Positions 21,945 through 33,411 of a stretch of DNA of 64,000 bases are shown here, piece by piece. The stretch comes from Phymorhynchus buccinoides (Eukaryota > Mollusca > Gastropoda > Neogastropoda > Raphitomidae). Below the pieces are notes generated by a model. That model saw only the letters and a program-made list of their open reading frames with translations. It did no database searches and was not told where the DNA came from. The translations under genes were made by a program, and so were the position numbers. Numbering within the stretch: the stretch's first letter is position 1; every line of letters starts with the position of its first letter. The stretch covers positions 6,661,464 to 6,725,463 of the forward strand of contig CM065690.1 of assembly GCA_017654935.2 (NCBI GenBank), read 5' to 3'.

Positions 21945-22215
21945 CAACAATAGAAAACATTCGCCTGCCAATTCAAGGCATGTGTAACTCGGGTTCGAAT
22001 CCTCATCTGGCTCTTTCATTCTACTTCGACGGGTAAATCGAACTGAACATCGAGTCTTTCGGATGCGGACTTAAGGCAAGTCTGACATGACCCATGCGTT
22101 TTACGCACGTCAATGGAACCCCCAACCGCTGATAAAAAGTCCATAAGAACAGGGAGAAATACCGTTGCCTGGTTTGAACCGAACTGATAGCTAGGTTTCC
22201 CTAAGTCCACCCCAC
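21945..22215 (+). mobile_element. tRNA-derived SINE in intron, copy 1
   Basis: A B box (GGTTCGAATCC, 21992-22002) is followed by the SINE core GTCTTTCGGATGCGGACTTA and ACGCACGTCAATGGAACCCC. The A box is poorly preserved. The core is homologous to that of SINEs A and B but is in the opposite orientation. Confidence 0.7.
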
Positions 22216-22269
22216 ACCACGCCACCACCCCAAAAAAGAAAGAAAGAAAAAGGTTCTTGTCACCCTTCT

Positions 22270-22905
22270 TCTTCTTCTTCTTATCTCTCTTTTCCCTTCA
22301 GTTTTCTTTCAGTCTTTCTTTCTTCTCTACCACCTCCAGTCTCTCTAACCCTCCTTCTTCTTCCTATCTCTCTTTTCCCTTCAGTTTTCTTTCAGTCTTT
22401 CTTCTCTACCACCCCCAGTCTCTCTAACCCTTCTTCTTCTTATCTCTCTTTTCCCTTCAGTTTTCTTTCAGTCTTTCTTTCTTCTCAACCACCTCCAGTC
22501 TCTCTAACCCTTCTTCTTCTTCCTATCTCTCTTTTCCCTTCAGTTTTCTTTCAGTCTTTCTTTCTTCTCAGCCACCCCCAGTCTCTCTAACCCTCCTTCT
22601 TCCTATCTCTCTTTTCCCTTCAGTTTTCTTTCAGTTTTTCTTTCTTCTCTACCACCTCCAGTCTCTCTAACCCTCCTTCTTCTTATCTCTCTTTTCCCTT
22701 CAGTTTTCTTTCAGTCTTTCTTTCTTCTCTACCACCCCCAGTCTCTCTAACCCTCCTTCTTCTTATCTCTCTTTTCCCTTCAGTTTTCTTTCAGTCTTTC
22801 TTTCTTCTCAACCACCCCCAGTCTATCTAACCCTTCTTCTTCTCTCTATTTTCTCTGCAGTTTTCTTTCAGTCTTTCTTTAATCTTTCTTCTTCTTTCTT
22901 TCCTT
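22270..22905 (+). repeat. ~80-bp pyrimidine tandem array of 3'-splice-site-like units
   Basis: Eight units, each with TATCTCTCTTTTCCCTTCAG, TTTTCTTTCAG and CCACCCCCAGTCTCTC. Every unit therefore offers two or three polypyrimidine-YAG acceptor-like sites. The array sits directly before the acceptor at 22909. The last unit differs most from the rest (TTTTCTCTGCAG). Confidence 0.88.
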
Positions 22906-22909
22906 CTAG

Positions 22910-23352
22910 GTGGAGACTCTCCCCAAAAGAGAGCATCGTCGAAAAGCCTCGTGCTGAGATCGTCTATCGCGGGGGGCTTGGCCTTCATCGTCCTCGTCAC
23001 CGTCATCATCGTCGTCGTCATTCGAAGACGTCAACATCAACCTTCTCCTCCCGCTTCCTCCTGTTCTTCTTCTTCTCCTCCTCCTCCTTCTGTCGTGCCG
23101 GACATGAGGACGCCTCAGAGCGACAGAGAGGAAGCCTCCGAGTTTGCGGAGAATGAGAGTTCCACTGGGAGCGAATCCCTCACCGCCATGTCTCAGTCAG
23201 AGCTTGCCGCCACTCAGTCTGGAGACGATGCAGTGTCCGGTTATTATGACGATCAGGAATACTATGACGCTGGCAGTGACGTTATGAGTGACACGACTGG
23301 CAGTGACGTTGTGAGTGACACGACTGACAGCGATATTACTATGACTGGCTGA
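22910..23352 (+). CDS. Ig-like receptor gene, exon 2 (copy 1): membrane span and cytoplasmic tail
   Basis: Supplies the last two bases of codon 298 and residues 299-444. A short Lys/Arg/Ser linker leads to a transmembrane helix (about 317-335, GLAFIVLVTVIIVVVI) and the stop-transfer RRR 336-338. The tail has a Ser/Pro-rich part (342-361), an acidic Ser-rich part, GYYDDQEYYD (408-417) with paired tyrosines, and an SD/TT repeat (419-444) with many casein-kinase-2-like sites. TGA at 23350-23352 is followed at once by the minisatellite. A frame starting at 22951 with GTG is only this exon's interior. Exon 2 is identical in protein to copy 2. Splicing is inferred from matching phase and consensus sites; no transcript was seen. 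Confidence 0.8.
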
Positions 23353-24648
23353 TATTATGACTGACAGTGACATGACTGGCAGTGACATTATTATGACTGA
23401 CAGTGACGTTATTATGACTGACAGTGACGTTATTATGACTGACAGTGACATTATTATGACTGACAGTGACATTATTGACTGACAGTGACATTATTATGAG
23501 TTATTATGACTGACAGTGACATTATTATGACTGACAGTGACATTATGACTGACAGTGACATTATGACTGACAGTGACATTATGACTGACAGTGACATTAT
23601 TATGACTGACAGTGACATTATTATGACCGACAGTGACATTATTATGACTGACAGTGACATTATTATGACTGACAGTGACATTATTATGACCGACAGTGAC
23701 ATTATTATGACTGACAGTGACATTATTATGACTGACCGTGACGCTATGACTGACAGTGACATTATTATGACTGACAGTGACATTATTATGACCGACAGTG
23801 ACATTGTGATGACTGACACATTGACAGTGACGTTATTATGACTGACAGTGACATTATGACAGACTGTGTCATCATTATGACAGACAGTGACATTATTATG
23901 ACTGACACAGTGACACTATTATGACTGACAGTGACATTATAATGACTGAGAGTGACATTATGACTGACGGTGACACTATGACTGACAGTGACATTATGAC
24001 TGACAGTGACACTATGACTGACGGTGACACTATGACTGACAGTGACATTATTATGACTAACAGTGACAGTATTATGACTGACAGTGACAGTATTATGACT
24101 GACAATGACATTATGACTGACAGTGGCATTATTATGACTGACAGTGACGTTATTATGACTGACAGTGACATTATGACTGACAGTGACATTATGACTGACA
24201 GTGACATTATGACTGACAGTGACACTATGACTAACGGTGACATTATGACTGACAGTGACATTATTATGACTGGCAGTGACATTATTATGCCTGACAGTGA
24301 CACTAGACTGACAGTGGTATTATTATGACTGACATTGACATTATGACTGACCGCGACATTATGACTGACAGTGCCATTATTATGACTGACAGTGACATTA
24401 TTATGACTGACAGTGACATTATGACTGACAGTGCCATTATTATGACTGACAGTGACGTTATTATGACTGACAGTGACATTATGACTGACAGTGACATTAT
24501 TATGACTGACAGTGACATTATTATGACTGACAGTGACATTATTATGACTGACAGTGACATTATTATGACTGACAGTGACGTTATTATGACTGACAGTGAC
24601 GTTATTATGACTGACAGTGACGTTATTATGACTGACAGTGACGTTATG
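23353..24648. repeat. 18/21-bp minisatellite derived from the tail-coding sequence
   Basis: Units read ATTATGACTGACAGTGAC (18) or the same with one extra ATT (21), roughly 65 in total. Nearly all are multiples of three, so long Ile-Met-Thr-Asp-Ser-Asp frames exist on the plus strand, and mirror frames on the minus strand. Each unit contains the palindrome ACTGACAGT. The closing codons of exon 2 (from about 23272) are diverged units of the same series. The array is probably in the 3' UTR. Confidence 0.93.
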
Positions 24649-25203
24649 ATGTTCACTGTTGTCCCCCCACCACTCCCGTGGTCCAGTATTGCGATCCTTC
24701 TTTCGTCAATGTGAATTTTAGGGCTGTGGGTTACGCTTTGGTTGTGTGGGTGGGCTACCCGGGTAGGGGCGTGGGTGGCGGTGTTTTTGTATGCGTGTGT
24801 GTGTGTGATAGTGAGTGCGTGCGCGTGTGCGTGCGTGCGTGTGTGTGTGTGTGTGTGTGTCGTAGTATGTGTGTGTGAGTGCGCGTGTGTCGTGTGCGTG
24901 TACATTACACAGCGGATTTCCTCGGTTGTCAGTCAACCCAGCAGGGGCTTAGCGCGTGATGTTTGTTGGTCATCTCTAAAGCCACTAATAGTTAAAGGGA
25001 AGTTACTCTGCTTAAATGACTCTCATTGTATTGGGCATGATTGTAGCCCTTCGATTTGTACTTCCTCTTCCGTTTGGGTTAGATTATGGCTAAACGAACA
25101 CCACGCCCCTGTATGAAGCCCTAGAAAGTGTGAAAGAATGTATGACTTTCCCTTGTCTCCCTCTGGACTTTCTATCTGTTCCTCCGGCATAATACAAGCT
25201 ATA
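24649..25203. other. Region 3' of the minisatellite, copy 1
   Basis: Contains a GT/GCGT-rich tract (24795-24900) and unique sequence. No gene. It may include the end of the receptor 3' UTR, but no clear polyadenylation site could be chosen. Confidence 0.45.
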
Positions 25204-25366
25204 TTCTTAGTTGGGCGTAGTGAGAGCTCTCTTTCTCTCTCTCTCGTCTGTCTGTCTGTCTGTATGTCTCTCTCTCTCTCCATCTCTCTCCTCTCTTCTC
25301 TCGCCTCTCTCTCTCTCTCTCTGCTGTTTGTATCTCTCTCTCTAAACTCTCTCGGTCTCTCTCTCT

Positions 25367-25397
<31 letters not shown>

Positions 25398-25428
25398 ACA
25401 CCACACTAAAAGCCTACCCAACTAAGAA
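25204..25428. mobile_element. CT-microsatellite MITE, copy 1
   Basis: Left end TTCTTAGTTGGGCGTAGTGA. Right end CCTACCCAACTAAGAA is its degraded inverse. The interior is imperfect (CT)n. The corresponding element in copy 2 (60198-60397) has intact ends and a pure CT run. Confidence 0.75.
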
Positions 25429-25730
25429 GGTCATGCGGCTAAGCCCCTACTGTTTTGATTGCCCCCTGGCGGTAAAATGCGCGTCGTATATAAGTTCGAT
25501 CATAGGACCCTTGACCCAGGGCCTCATGACATCGTGGGATATTTTGTATATATATGTAGGCAAAGTTTGATAATAAAATTAATTTAATAAGTTCGATTAT
25601 TTCCTGGTATTGCAGTATCTCCAGGATCGAACTCATGCGCCGTCTTATAACATTTCCGACATGCACGAACGTCCTGAAACACGTCAGAGGGTGTTTAATA
25701 TTATTTTCTTGAGAATAAGATTTATTTCAT

Positions 25731-27189
25731 CACATTTGGTGTTTTTTTCTAAAGTGACGTCCATGTTCCCTTTGATTGATTCAAAGTGTTACTGTTAGTT
25801 ACCAAGTGTGTTATATGGTTTGTTCACAAGTAAAGTCCCTTCTAGTGAGTCGTTTTTCCCTTTTTCTCGGTTTGGTTCGTGTTGTGTGTGTGTGTGTGCG
25901 TGCAGTTTCTTGTGCGTGCGTGCGTGCGTGCGGGTCGTCGTACGCGATAGCGTGCGTCTGCGTGTATTTTTCCGAGCTCAGAGTCACGTGACATGCTTTT
26001 CTAATTCCCGTGAGAAGCTGTTCATAACGTTTGTTTCTTAAATTCGGTTTACACATGGACATGGACTTACGCCATGTTATTAATCTAGACCCCCTAGCAA
26101 GATTAGACCTCACAGTCACACACTCTCACTATCAATGCTCTTTGCACGTGAGGCCCCCATGTTTCTTCTTGTTCTTTTGTTTCCTTCCAGTAGAGTCCTA
26201 GTCTACTTGGTATTTTTTAAAAAGCAGTCTAGCGTAGGCTCCTTTTCTCGTTGTGTGTGTGTTGGCGGCAGGCAGAGTGGCATGTTCGCGTGAATCTGTC
26301 ACTTCTGGATTACAGTATGACCACTTTGCACAGTGATAGAGGTATGTTTTCAGGAGCCAGACAACAGCCGAGGTGTGGCAAAGCCTAAGAGAGCTGTGAA
26401 GGAAAATGATGGTGGGACGTTTTTTATAAGCATACCCCCAAAACGCATTTTTGCAAGGGACGCCCAGAGTATAAGTCCGCACATAGTCTGCAAAATCAGA
26501 ATTTTTTTTTTACCAAAAAGCAAAGTCATGTTGTTATTTGTTGTAATACCCTCTCCTTTGAAATGGAGAACGTAAAAAAAAAAACTCCCAAATAAATAAA
26601 ATCTGCATTTTTAAGCATTTAGTCACTTATACGGCTTCTGATAAAACGAACGTCCACATGGCAGCGCGTGTGTTGGGTGTGTAAATCAAATCAAACCCAT
26701 TGTCGTCAGATGCGGTGTGTTGGGTTGAGTAAACAAATCAACCCATTGTTGTGTCAGATGCGCGTGTGTTGGGTGTGTAAAACAAATCAACATTATTGTA
26801 AGACAGGCTTTACCTTGCAAAAGGTACATTGTCACACATTTTTAAACAAAGTTCAAGAAACATTATGTCAACATTTTATAAATTATGCTTTATAGGACCA
26901 ATCTACTCTGCAATTTCCCCCTGCAATTTATGTATTTTTATGAAAGGATGTTTGCCAAGAACGGACTCTTAGTATTAGCTTAAACAGTCAACCTACATTT
27001 TTTACTAACTTGCAAATTCACACATTTAATAGGACACCTACATTCTTTCAATACTGTAGAAAAAATAAAATATGTTGGACAAACACTCATCACAACTTTT
27101 TAGATGGTGATGATAACAAGACCGAAACTCACACGTCAGAAGTAAGTCATGAACGTCGGCCCAGATGTGTATCACAAACGTTCAGAGTC
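25731..27189. other. Unique DNA right of copy 1, small tandem repeats
   Basis: No gene seen. GT/GCGT tract at 25885-25932. Three ~50-bp tandem units with GTGTGTTGGGTGTGTAAA and AAATCAACCCATTGT lie at about 26658-26800. Confidence 0.5.
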
Positions 27190-30100
27190 ACTGTTGACAC
27201 TGCCTATCAACAAGCCACACAGGTAGTGCACACTTGGCAGGGAGACCTGCTCCCACAACATTTGCAGTGTGCCTAGTGCCTGCACCCCCTTTTTGTTTGC
27301 TTCCAGCTATTGCACACGCACTTGAACTAATTCTCAGTGCAAATCTTTGAGGCCACTCTGGGAAGAGTGTCCACACAGGCCTGTTAAGTGCCGTAACTTT
27401 ATTGTTCTTGGCCTTACAATTCCCGCACCAATGTTCTGGATCGATGGATCGCTGGTGGCAGCCTGGGACAAAACTGAACTGCCTCCTTCATTATGGATGG
27501 GCTTGAAGCAAGGACCAGCCTGTTTTGTGTCGCTCTTGAAGGGCAGCTCAGCTTGAGTTAAAGGTGGGAATAATTTCAGCATGCGCCCTTTCTTTGTGAA
27601 ACAGGTGCTTTCGGTGTAATTTCACACTGGCTGTAGGACACTTGTTTTGTCATAACATCATAGTGACAAAAAACGTTCAACCGAGGAGAAAAACTGCCCT
27701 TCCTGCAGTGGTCTTGGTGAAGTCAGATCTTGAGGAAAAGCTTTGTGAAATTATTGGATCAGACAATCCACACCTCCCAGCAGGTTTTCTTTCCAACACC
27801 GATGAAGGTCACAACCTCTGTTAGTGAGGTGAAACAGTCAGAGAACTATGCTGCTGCCTTAGTTCTTGGCACCCGAAGTACTGATTCGTTGATATCCGGT
27901 GGCAAATAGAGCATAGATGGAGCAGGGAGGAAAGATGAATACTAAATGTGGATCCCAGACCCGAGCAACCAACCAATAGCAAATACCAACACCATGTGTA
28001 TAGCTTGACCTTGTGTGAATGGTGTTAATGAGCGTATTATATGGGCCACAGACGACAACATCACGAGTGGTCGAAAGTCTGATATCACACAGTAATCACC
28101 CCTGTGCTTGGATTTATACTGGGCCAGGCTCAAAACAGCTGTCGTACAATGCGTTTGTAGTCCGCTCTTCATCATCCCCAACGCCCGTGCAACAGGGTAT
28201 ACAAGCTGGGATTCTAAGGACTCTCTGGTTCTGAAACGTCACTAGAACTGACAATATCCACGCTCTATGTCTCCTGCGCTATGACCCAGTTGCTCGCCTT
28301 CTTCCATTGCACAACGCTTGACAATGTTTATCCAGGGACATAGAAAGTGAAACACAGCTCTTCGAGGCATTTACGTCTGCTGGCCCTAGCTAATCGAAGG
28401 GAACCGGCACAGTTGCGGTGGCAAACTAGCGCAACATCTGCATTCACCTCTTCTTGCTGATGGCCAGAACTCCTCGCTTTCCTCCTTACAATGACTGAGT
28501 ATTCAGACTGGTCGTCACGAGAACAAAGTGCCTCCCAACAGACAAAACGTCCCCACGCACACACCGATCCGCAGGTTAAGTGTAGACATAAGGTATATGT
28601 TCACGTTGTCGGTGATGCTTTTGCTGAGGACTAGAACCACAACAGTGAAGCGACGACCCCAACTGTCCAGATCTATCGCGTAAACGGGACACTCGGTTTG
28701 GGCTTGTACTCTTAGGGTTTACGACATGTGCACAAGGGCGCGGCAACCGATCAATGAGAACAACATGCTACACAGTGTGGAGCACCACCTGAGAACCGTG
28801 GTCATCATAGACCTTCTGTTGTTCAAAGCACTGACATTGAGAGGAAGGTATCTGACTATATTACTCGCCTCTGCAGCAGAATCTCCCAGGAATCTGGACA
28901 TTGAGGGTGGAGAAAGGGACTGATTACTCGTCGCTAAAACCAATTCCATACGAGATATCAACCTCTATTCGTAGCGCCTCCCGACTATAACGAATCTGCT
29001 ACAAGTCTTGAAAACACAATCAAACACATAGTTGGTTTTTGCTGTACTCACACAAGTTTTTTGAGGGTTCTTGTGGTCTTTCATGTAGAGGAACTGCATC
29101 TCTAGATTGCTGAACAAGGCAACTCTCGTCATTTGCACAGGATCTGACAGTAAGCTTTGTCTTTTTGCTGTAAGTTCCTTCATCAAGAAACGCCAGGCGG
29201 TACTCTGGACTTTGAACTGACTTTGCCTATCTCTTTGGCATTTCATCATCTGTTTTGTACACACTCGACATTTGCAAGGTCTTGGTAGACAGAGACATGC
29301 AAGTTCCACGGTTTCTTACTCTCTTGCGCAAAAGGGATTACCCCACAACCATACGACAGGTTGCTTTTTGACGGTGTAAGTCAAGGTCGAATGTTTGAAC
29401 CAGGTTTCTGCGTGAACTGACTCCGTATGTTCTATGGTTGCATTTTGTCACTGGTGTACTTGCTAAGTACATCGGTTGTCTGTTCGAAAACTCCTCCTGA
29501 ACGATTTCGTGCCATTCTGGCGCAGCTGGTCAGTCCAAAACATTCAAAAACGCAGGCTGCATTTTCTGTGACGTCCAATAGAGCCTCCTTTCCACCTTTT
29601 GACCATCTTGTTCATTTGCTCATGGGCCCCCAGTGGTCCAAAAGCGATGGCGGCAATGAGAAAGCTTTGTCTGTCTTCTGGACGGGAACTTTCCGCAGTC
29701 AAAAAGACCTGGTGCAATCTATGCTCGGAGCTTGGGTCGCAGTGTTATTTTCATTGTCCCCGTAGATGGACAGCACGGCCGAGCCAGCCGGCACATAGTG
29801 ATAGGTGACAAGGAGGAAGACACCATGGCCAGAAACAGAAGTTATTCAAGGGACTGCAGGCTAGAACTACAAGGAAAGATAAGAACCATAAAGAAAAAGA
29901 ACAAGCAAAAGACTAAAGAAGGAGATAAGAAAACATTTTTGAGTCATGAAATTTATCTTACAAAGGGACAGCAGTACAGGGGAAGCGTTTACGGATGTTC
30001 GCGAGAGGAGACCTACACAAAACGTACATGAGAGACAGGAACAGTTCAACTGCAATTACCAGCGAACCAAGAATCACGAAAAACACTGCGACCGGACTGA

Positions 30101-32040
30101 TTTTCTGTGATTTTTCAGACTTCCACATCCATGGAATGACAGTTCTGCTATCGGCATCTTTCAGACTGTGAGTGTTACTGTTGGGTAAGCTTCCAGTTTG
30201 AAGCAGAAACAAAGCAGCACAAGCTAGTAACTTCATGAGCGTACCTGGTCTTGTTAATGCGCCCACAATTCAGCAAGCTGTTTGCTGTAGCTGTTCCACA
30301 ACATCACAGAGCTCAGAAATAGCCTCTCGGCGTTCATCCCGCGGTACCTTCCAGACAGTCCCTTTATAGCACTACAAGCTGCCTGTTCGAATGGGAAAAT
30401 CCTCCCATGAAACGACTATCAGACCGCTCTCCCCGTATTGCTCTGTCCAGTCCATTGGATCGGTCTTTGCCAATTTTGAACAGAGGTTGATCACCACGTC
30501 ATGACTGGGACTCTGTACAGGGTGATGTTATTTGTGGTAGCATTCTTGGATAACAATCCATTTGGCCAGGGTGGATCATAAGCAGGCGACTGGGCAAGGA
30601 TCGTTCAAGCAATGGAAGAAGGTTCTACCTGGGCACTTTGGGTTGGACCTGCTGGTGCTCATTTGCGTGGAAGGAAGCCAACCTCAGACAGAGGACCTTC
30701 CTTGGTTGGAACTAAGCCGAACGTTTAGCACCGTACTGCAACAGTCATACTCAGACCTGATTGCAGAGCATTTTCTGCAGGGGCTTCATGCAACAGACGA
30801 GGTTGTTGCAGCTGGTGGTAACCTTGATGTCGTTAGGAGGCGTCGGTAACAGGTGGCACCTTTGTGCAGTAGTCTGGAAGTTTTGAGATGATCTTTTTCC
30901 TGCGGAAAGGAAAAGTCGACGGCCTCCATTGCCTAACCCTGGTCTTCAAAGTCTGGGTTTTGGAATTTGGAAATTGGAGATTGCTGTCCCATTAAACGGA
31001 ACCCTTTGCAGTTAGATGGTGAGGGATGTGGTCCACGCTGGCCACAGCTCGTTGTCGAGGACGCGGGTTGGTGTGGAGGCCAGGTTGAAAAAACAATAAC
31101 CTTCCTTCTTGTAGCCCCCCGTGTGCCACAAACGCCATTGGACAGCTAATGTGTTAGTTGAATTGATTCTCTGGCAGGATACTGATACTCCAACATTGTG
31201 AAACTATCTATGAGGCCTTTCTTGCGCGTATCCCCTTTCGCCAGCCTTCTCCTCAGCCCGTGTGTTTGTGAAGAGGAAGTCCCATTATACAGTGGAAACA
31301 CAGTGGAAACGGAGTTTCTTTATCGCGATCGTGGACGTACTTTGTTGATTGTGCAGGCTCGTGCGTCCGTTTCACAGCATTGTATTTGAGCAGTGAGCAA
31401 TCGACAAGCTTGCAGGGTTAGTGTTTCGCTTCGCTTTTTGCAAATGCCTGGCCCTTCAAAGAATCATGTCAACGATGAGTGTAGGAAACAAGAGGTTAAT
31501 CCGTCTCTTGACAGCCCTTCTGGAAGTAGCCATTAAGTATAGCATTCACTGAACATGTTAGCACGTATGATTTTTGCAGCTTGGGCCCCAAATTAGTGCC
31601 TCCGTGGTTTGGTGTATTGTCCTTGCTTTGACACGGATTTCCAACGCCGTGTGTCCCCCAAGGCTACCAGCAGAATGTCTCGTCCTTTTTTGTGCGCAAC
31701 AAGACCAGAATGTGGGCTAAAACGTTTCTCTTCAGCATTGTTGAATTTCCGTAATCTGCAGCTGTGTCCTTAGTTTTTTAAACCAACGTCCATGGTTACA
31801 GAGAAAACAACTTCACAAGCTGACAACATGGGACTTTAACAGCTCACTTCCGATACATTGAATAGGTTTGCAAAAGCAATACCCAAAGTTTTGCATCGTT
31901 CTCAAGGCCACTTGATGTCATGTAAGGGTTCGTTCAGTTTAGCGGCGGTACGGCCATCACAGTCGCAGAAAAATCGGTGGGTCAGCATCATTGGCTGGTT
32001 CTGGAGTAAGGTGAATTACTGGCGACAGTCTGCAGACTAA
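27190..32040 (-). pseudogene. Decayed gene for a long Cys-rich, multi-copy invertebrate protein (probably transposon-borne)
   Basis: Translating the minus strand in shifting frames gives a colinear series of blocks that I recognise from a ~1,200-residue uncharacterised protein found in many copies in cnidarian and mollusc genomes: KGRDILLVALGD (about 31690-31656), RDKETPFPL (31330-31300), DTRKKGLIDSF (31232-31199), VDHIPHHLTAKGSV (31038-30996), INKTRYAHEVT (30262-30227), SLLSDPVQMTRVALFSN (29155-29104), GVGKKTCWEVW (27804-27768), then a C-terminal Cys cluster (about 27345-27190: CVC, KRGCR, HCKC, PCQVC). Many stops and frameshifts make it non-functional. Its function is unknown; the multi-copy habit suggests a mobile element. 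Family identity is from memory; the order of blocks is seen here. Confidence 0.65.
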
Positions 32041-32285
32041 CGCTTGCCGGTGAAGGGTGTAGACTTACAGCTTGCTACATGCTCGCTTTGCCATGCAAAT
32101 TGAATTTACATTTAATTAGATTCCTTCGTTTTCTCCATAATCTCCTCGACTATTTCAGTTTTCCTCTTTTTGGTCCTGCTTTATTTGTGCACCATATCAA
32201 GCACATGCAAAAAGTACGTTTTATGCATTAGGTCAAAATAATGTAGCTAATACAATCTTTTCATTAAAAATTCAAATCCGTAGTG

Positions 32286-32319
<34 letters not shown>

Positions 32320-32667
32320 CTCTCTCTCCTCCCCCCCCTCTCTAATCTCTCTCGTTGTGGGAGGGAGGTTGACGTTCATATTCGATTCCATGCTCGGGTT
32401 CCTCTCTTCGTTATCGCTGATTATCTATGGATATGGATGCTAATACAAAATCTGTTCATCTAAAATTATTTTTTATATTTAGACACTTTTTGGATATTGT
32501 TCTATTTATATGTGAAATGCGATGAGATCTCTCTCTTCTCTCTCTCTCTTCTTCTTCTCTCTCTCTCTCTCTTCTCTCTCTCATTTTTTCCGAGTGATTC
32601 TAGCTCATGTTATATGCTTATGATACCTTGTGTATAGAGGTTGGGGAGGTGGTGTGTGTGTGTGGGC

Positions 32668-32714
<47 letters not shown>

Positions 32715-33331
32715 TGTGTGTGTCTAAAAGAAGGATGGGGGCAGACCAATTGTTTAGTTTAATTCTTTGGTTGTTCTTGTATTTATGTTTGGTTCTTTTC
32801 TTCATTTTCTTTTTTTTTTTGCATGAGGACTGGACAAAAAAAAGCAATGTTTGCTTAATCTATTATCCTCAATAAAGAAAACTTATTCATCATTCATTCA
32901 TTCATTCATCATTCTCTCTTCTTTCTCTCTCTCATCTCTCAATCTCTCTCTCTCAATCTCTCTCACTCTTTCTCTCTTTCTCAATCTCTCCCTTTCTCTC
33001 TCCTCCTCTCTCTCTTCAATTCTCTCCTCTCTATCTTATCTATCAATCTTCTTCTCTCTCTTAAATTGATTGATTGATTGGTGTATTATTTAATGTATTA
33101 TATTTATGATTTGTTTATTCATTTATTAATTCTTGTTATTTTGGTGAGGTTGTTTGGGGAGGAAAATATGAAATTTGCATATGGAGGTAGTTCCAAAGTG
33201 TCTAAATCTGGAACTTTTTTCTTTCTGCATGAATGCATGTTTGCAAACACTCCAAGAATATGGGCGATGGCCTACCATTAAACATTTTCAGTATTCGATG
33301 TTCTCTCTCTGTCTCTCTCTGTCTCTCTCTC

Positions 33332-33411
<80 letters not shown>

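Larger units (their letters stand above)
20948..22909 (+). other. Intron of Ig-like receptor gene, copy 1
   Basis: The donor GTAGGA at 20948 and acceptor TTTCCTTCTAG ending at 22909 join phase-1 exons (G + GT gives Gly298). The 1962-base intron contains a hAT-like MITE (21041-21296), a piggyBac-like MITE (21482-21701), a tRNA-SINE (about 21945-22215) and a pyrimidine-rich tandem array (22270-22905). No branch point could be singled out. Confidence 0.78.
12661..25730. repeat. Segmental duplication, copy 1 (~13.07 kb)
   Basis: The whole interval is repeated in the same orientation at about 47585-60697 (offset about 34.92-35.03 kb). Homology begins in a TAACCC-like motif followed by CTTAAGCCGTCAAATACAC and ends at AATAAGATTTATTTCAT. 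Differences are scattered substitutions, small indels and changed microsatellite lengths. Identity is lowest around 18.8-19.95 kb and highest over the Ig gene. It could be a true duplication or two haplotypes kept by the assembler. Confidence 0.93.

Noticed and set aside
29958..30266. Small signal-peptide plus TM protein
   Set aside because: It lies inside, and is colinear with, the decayed long gene on the same strand. Hydrophobic segments correspond to an internal block of that family.
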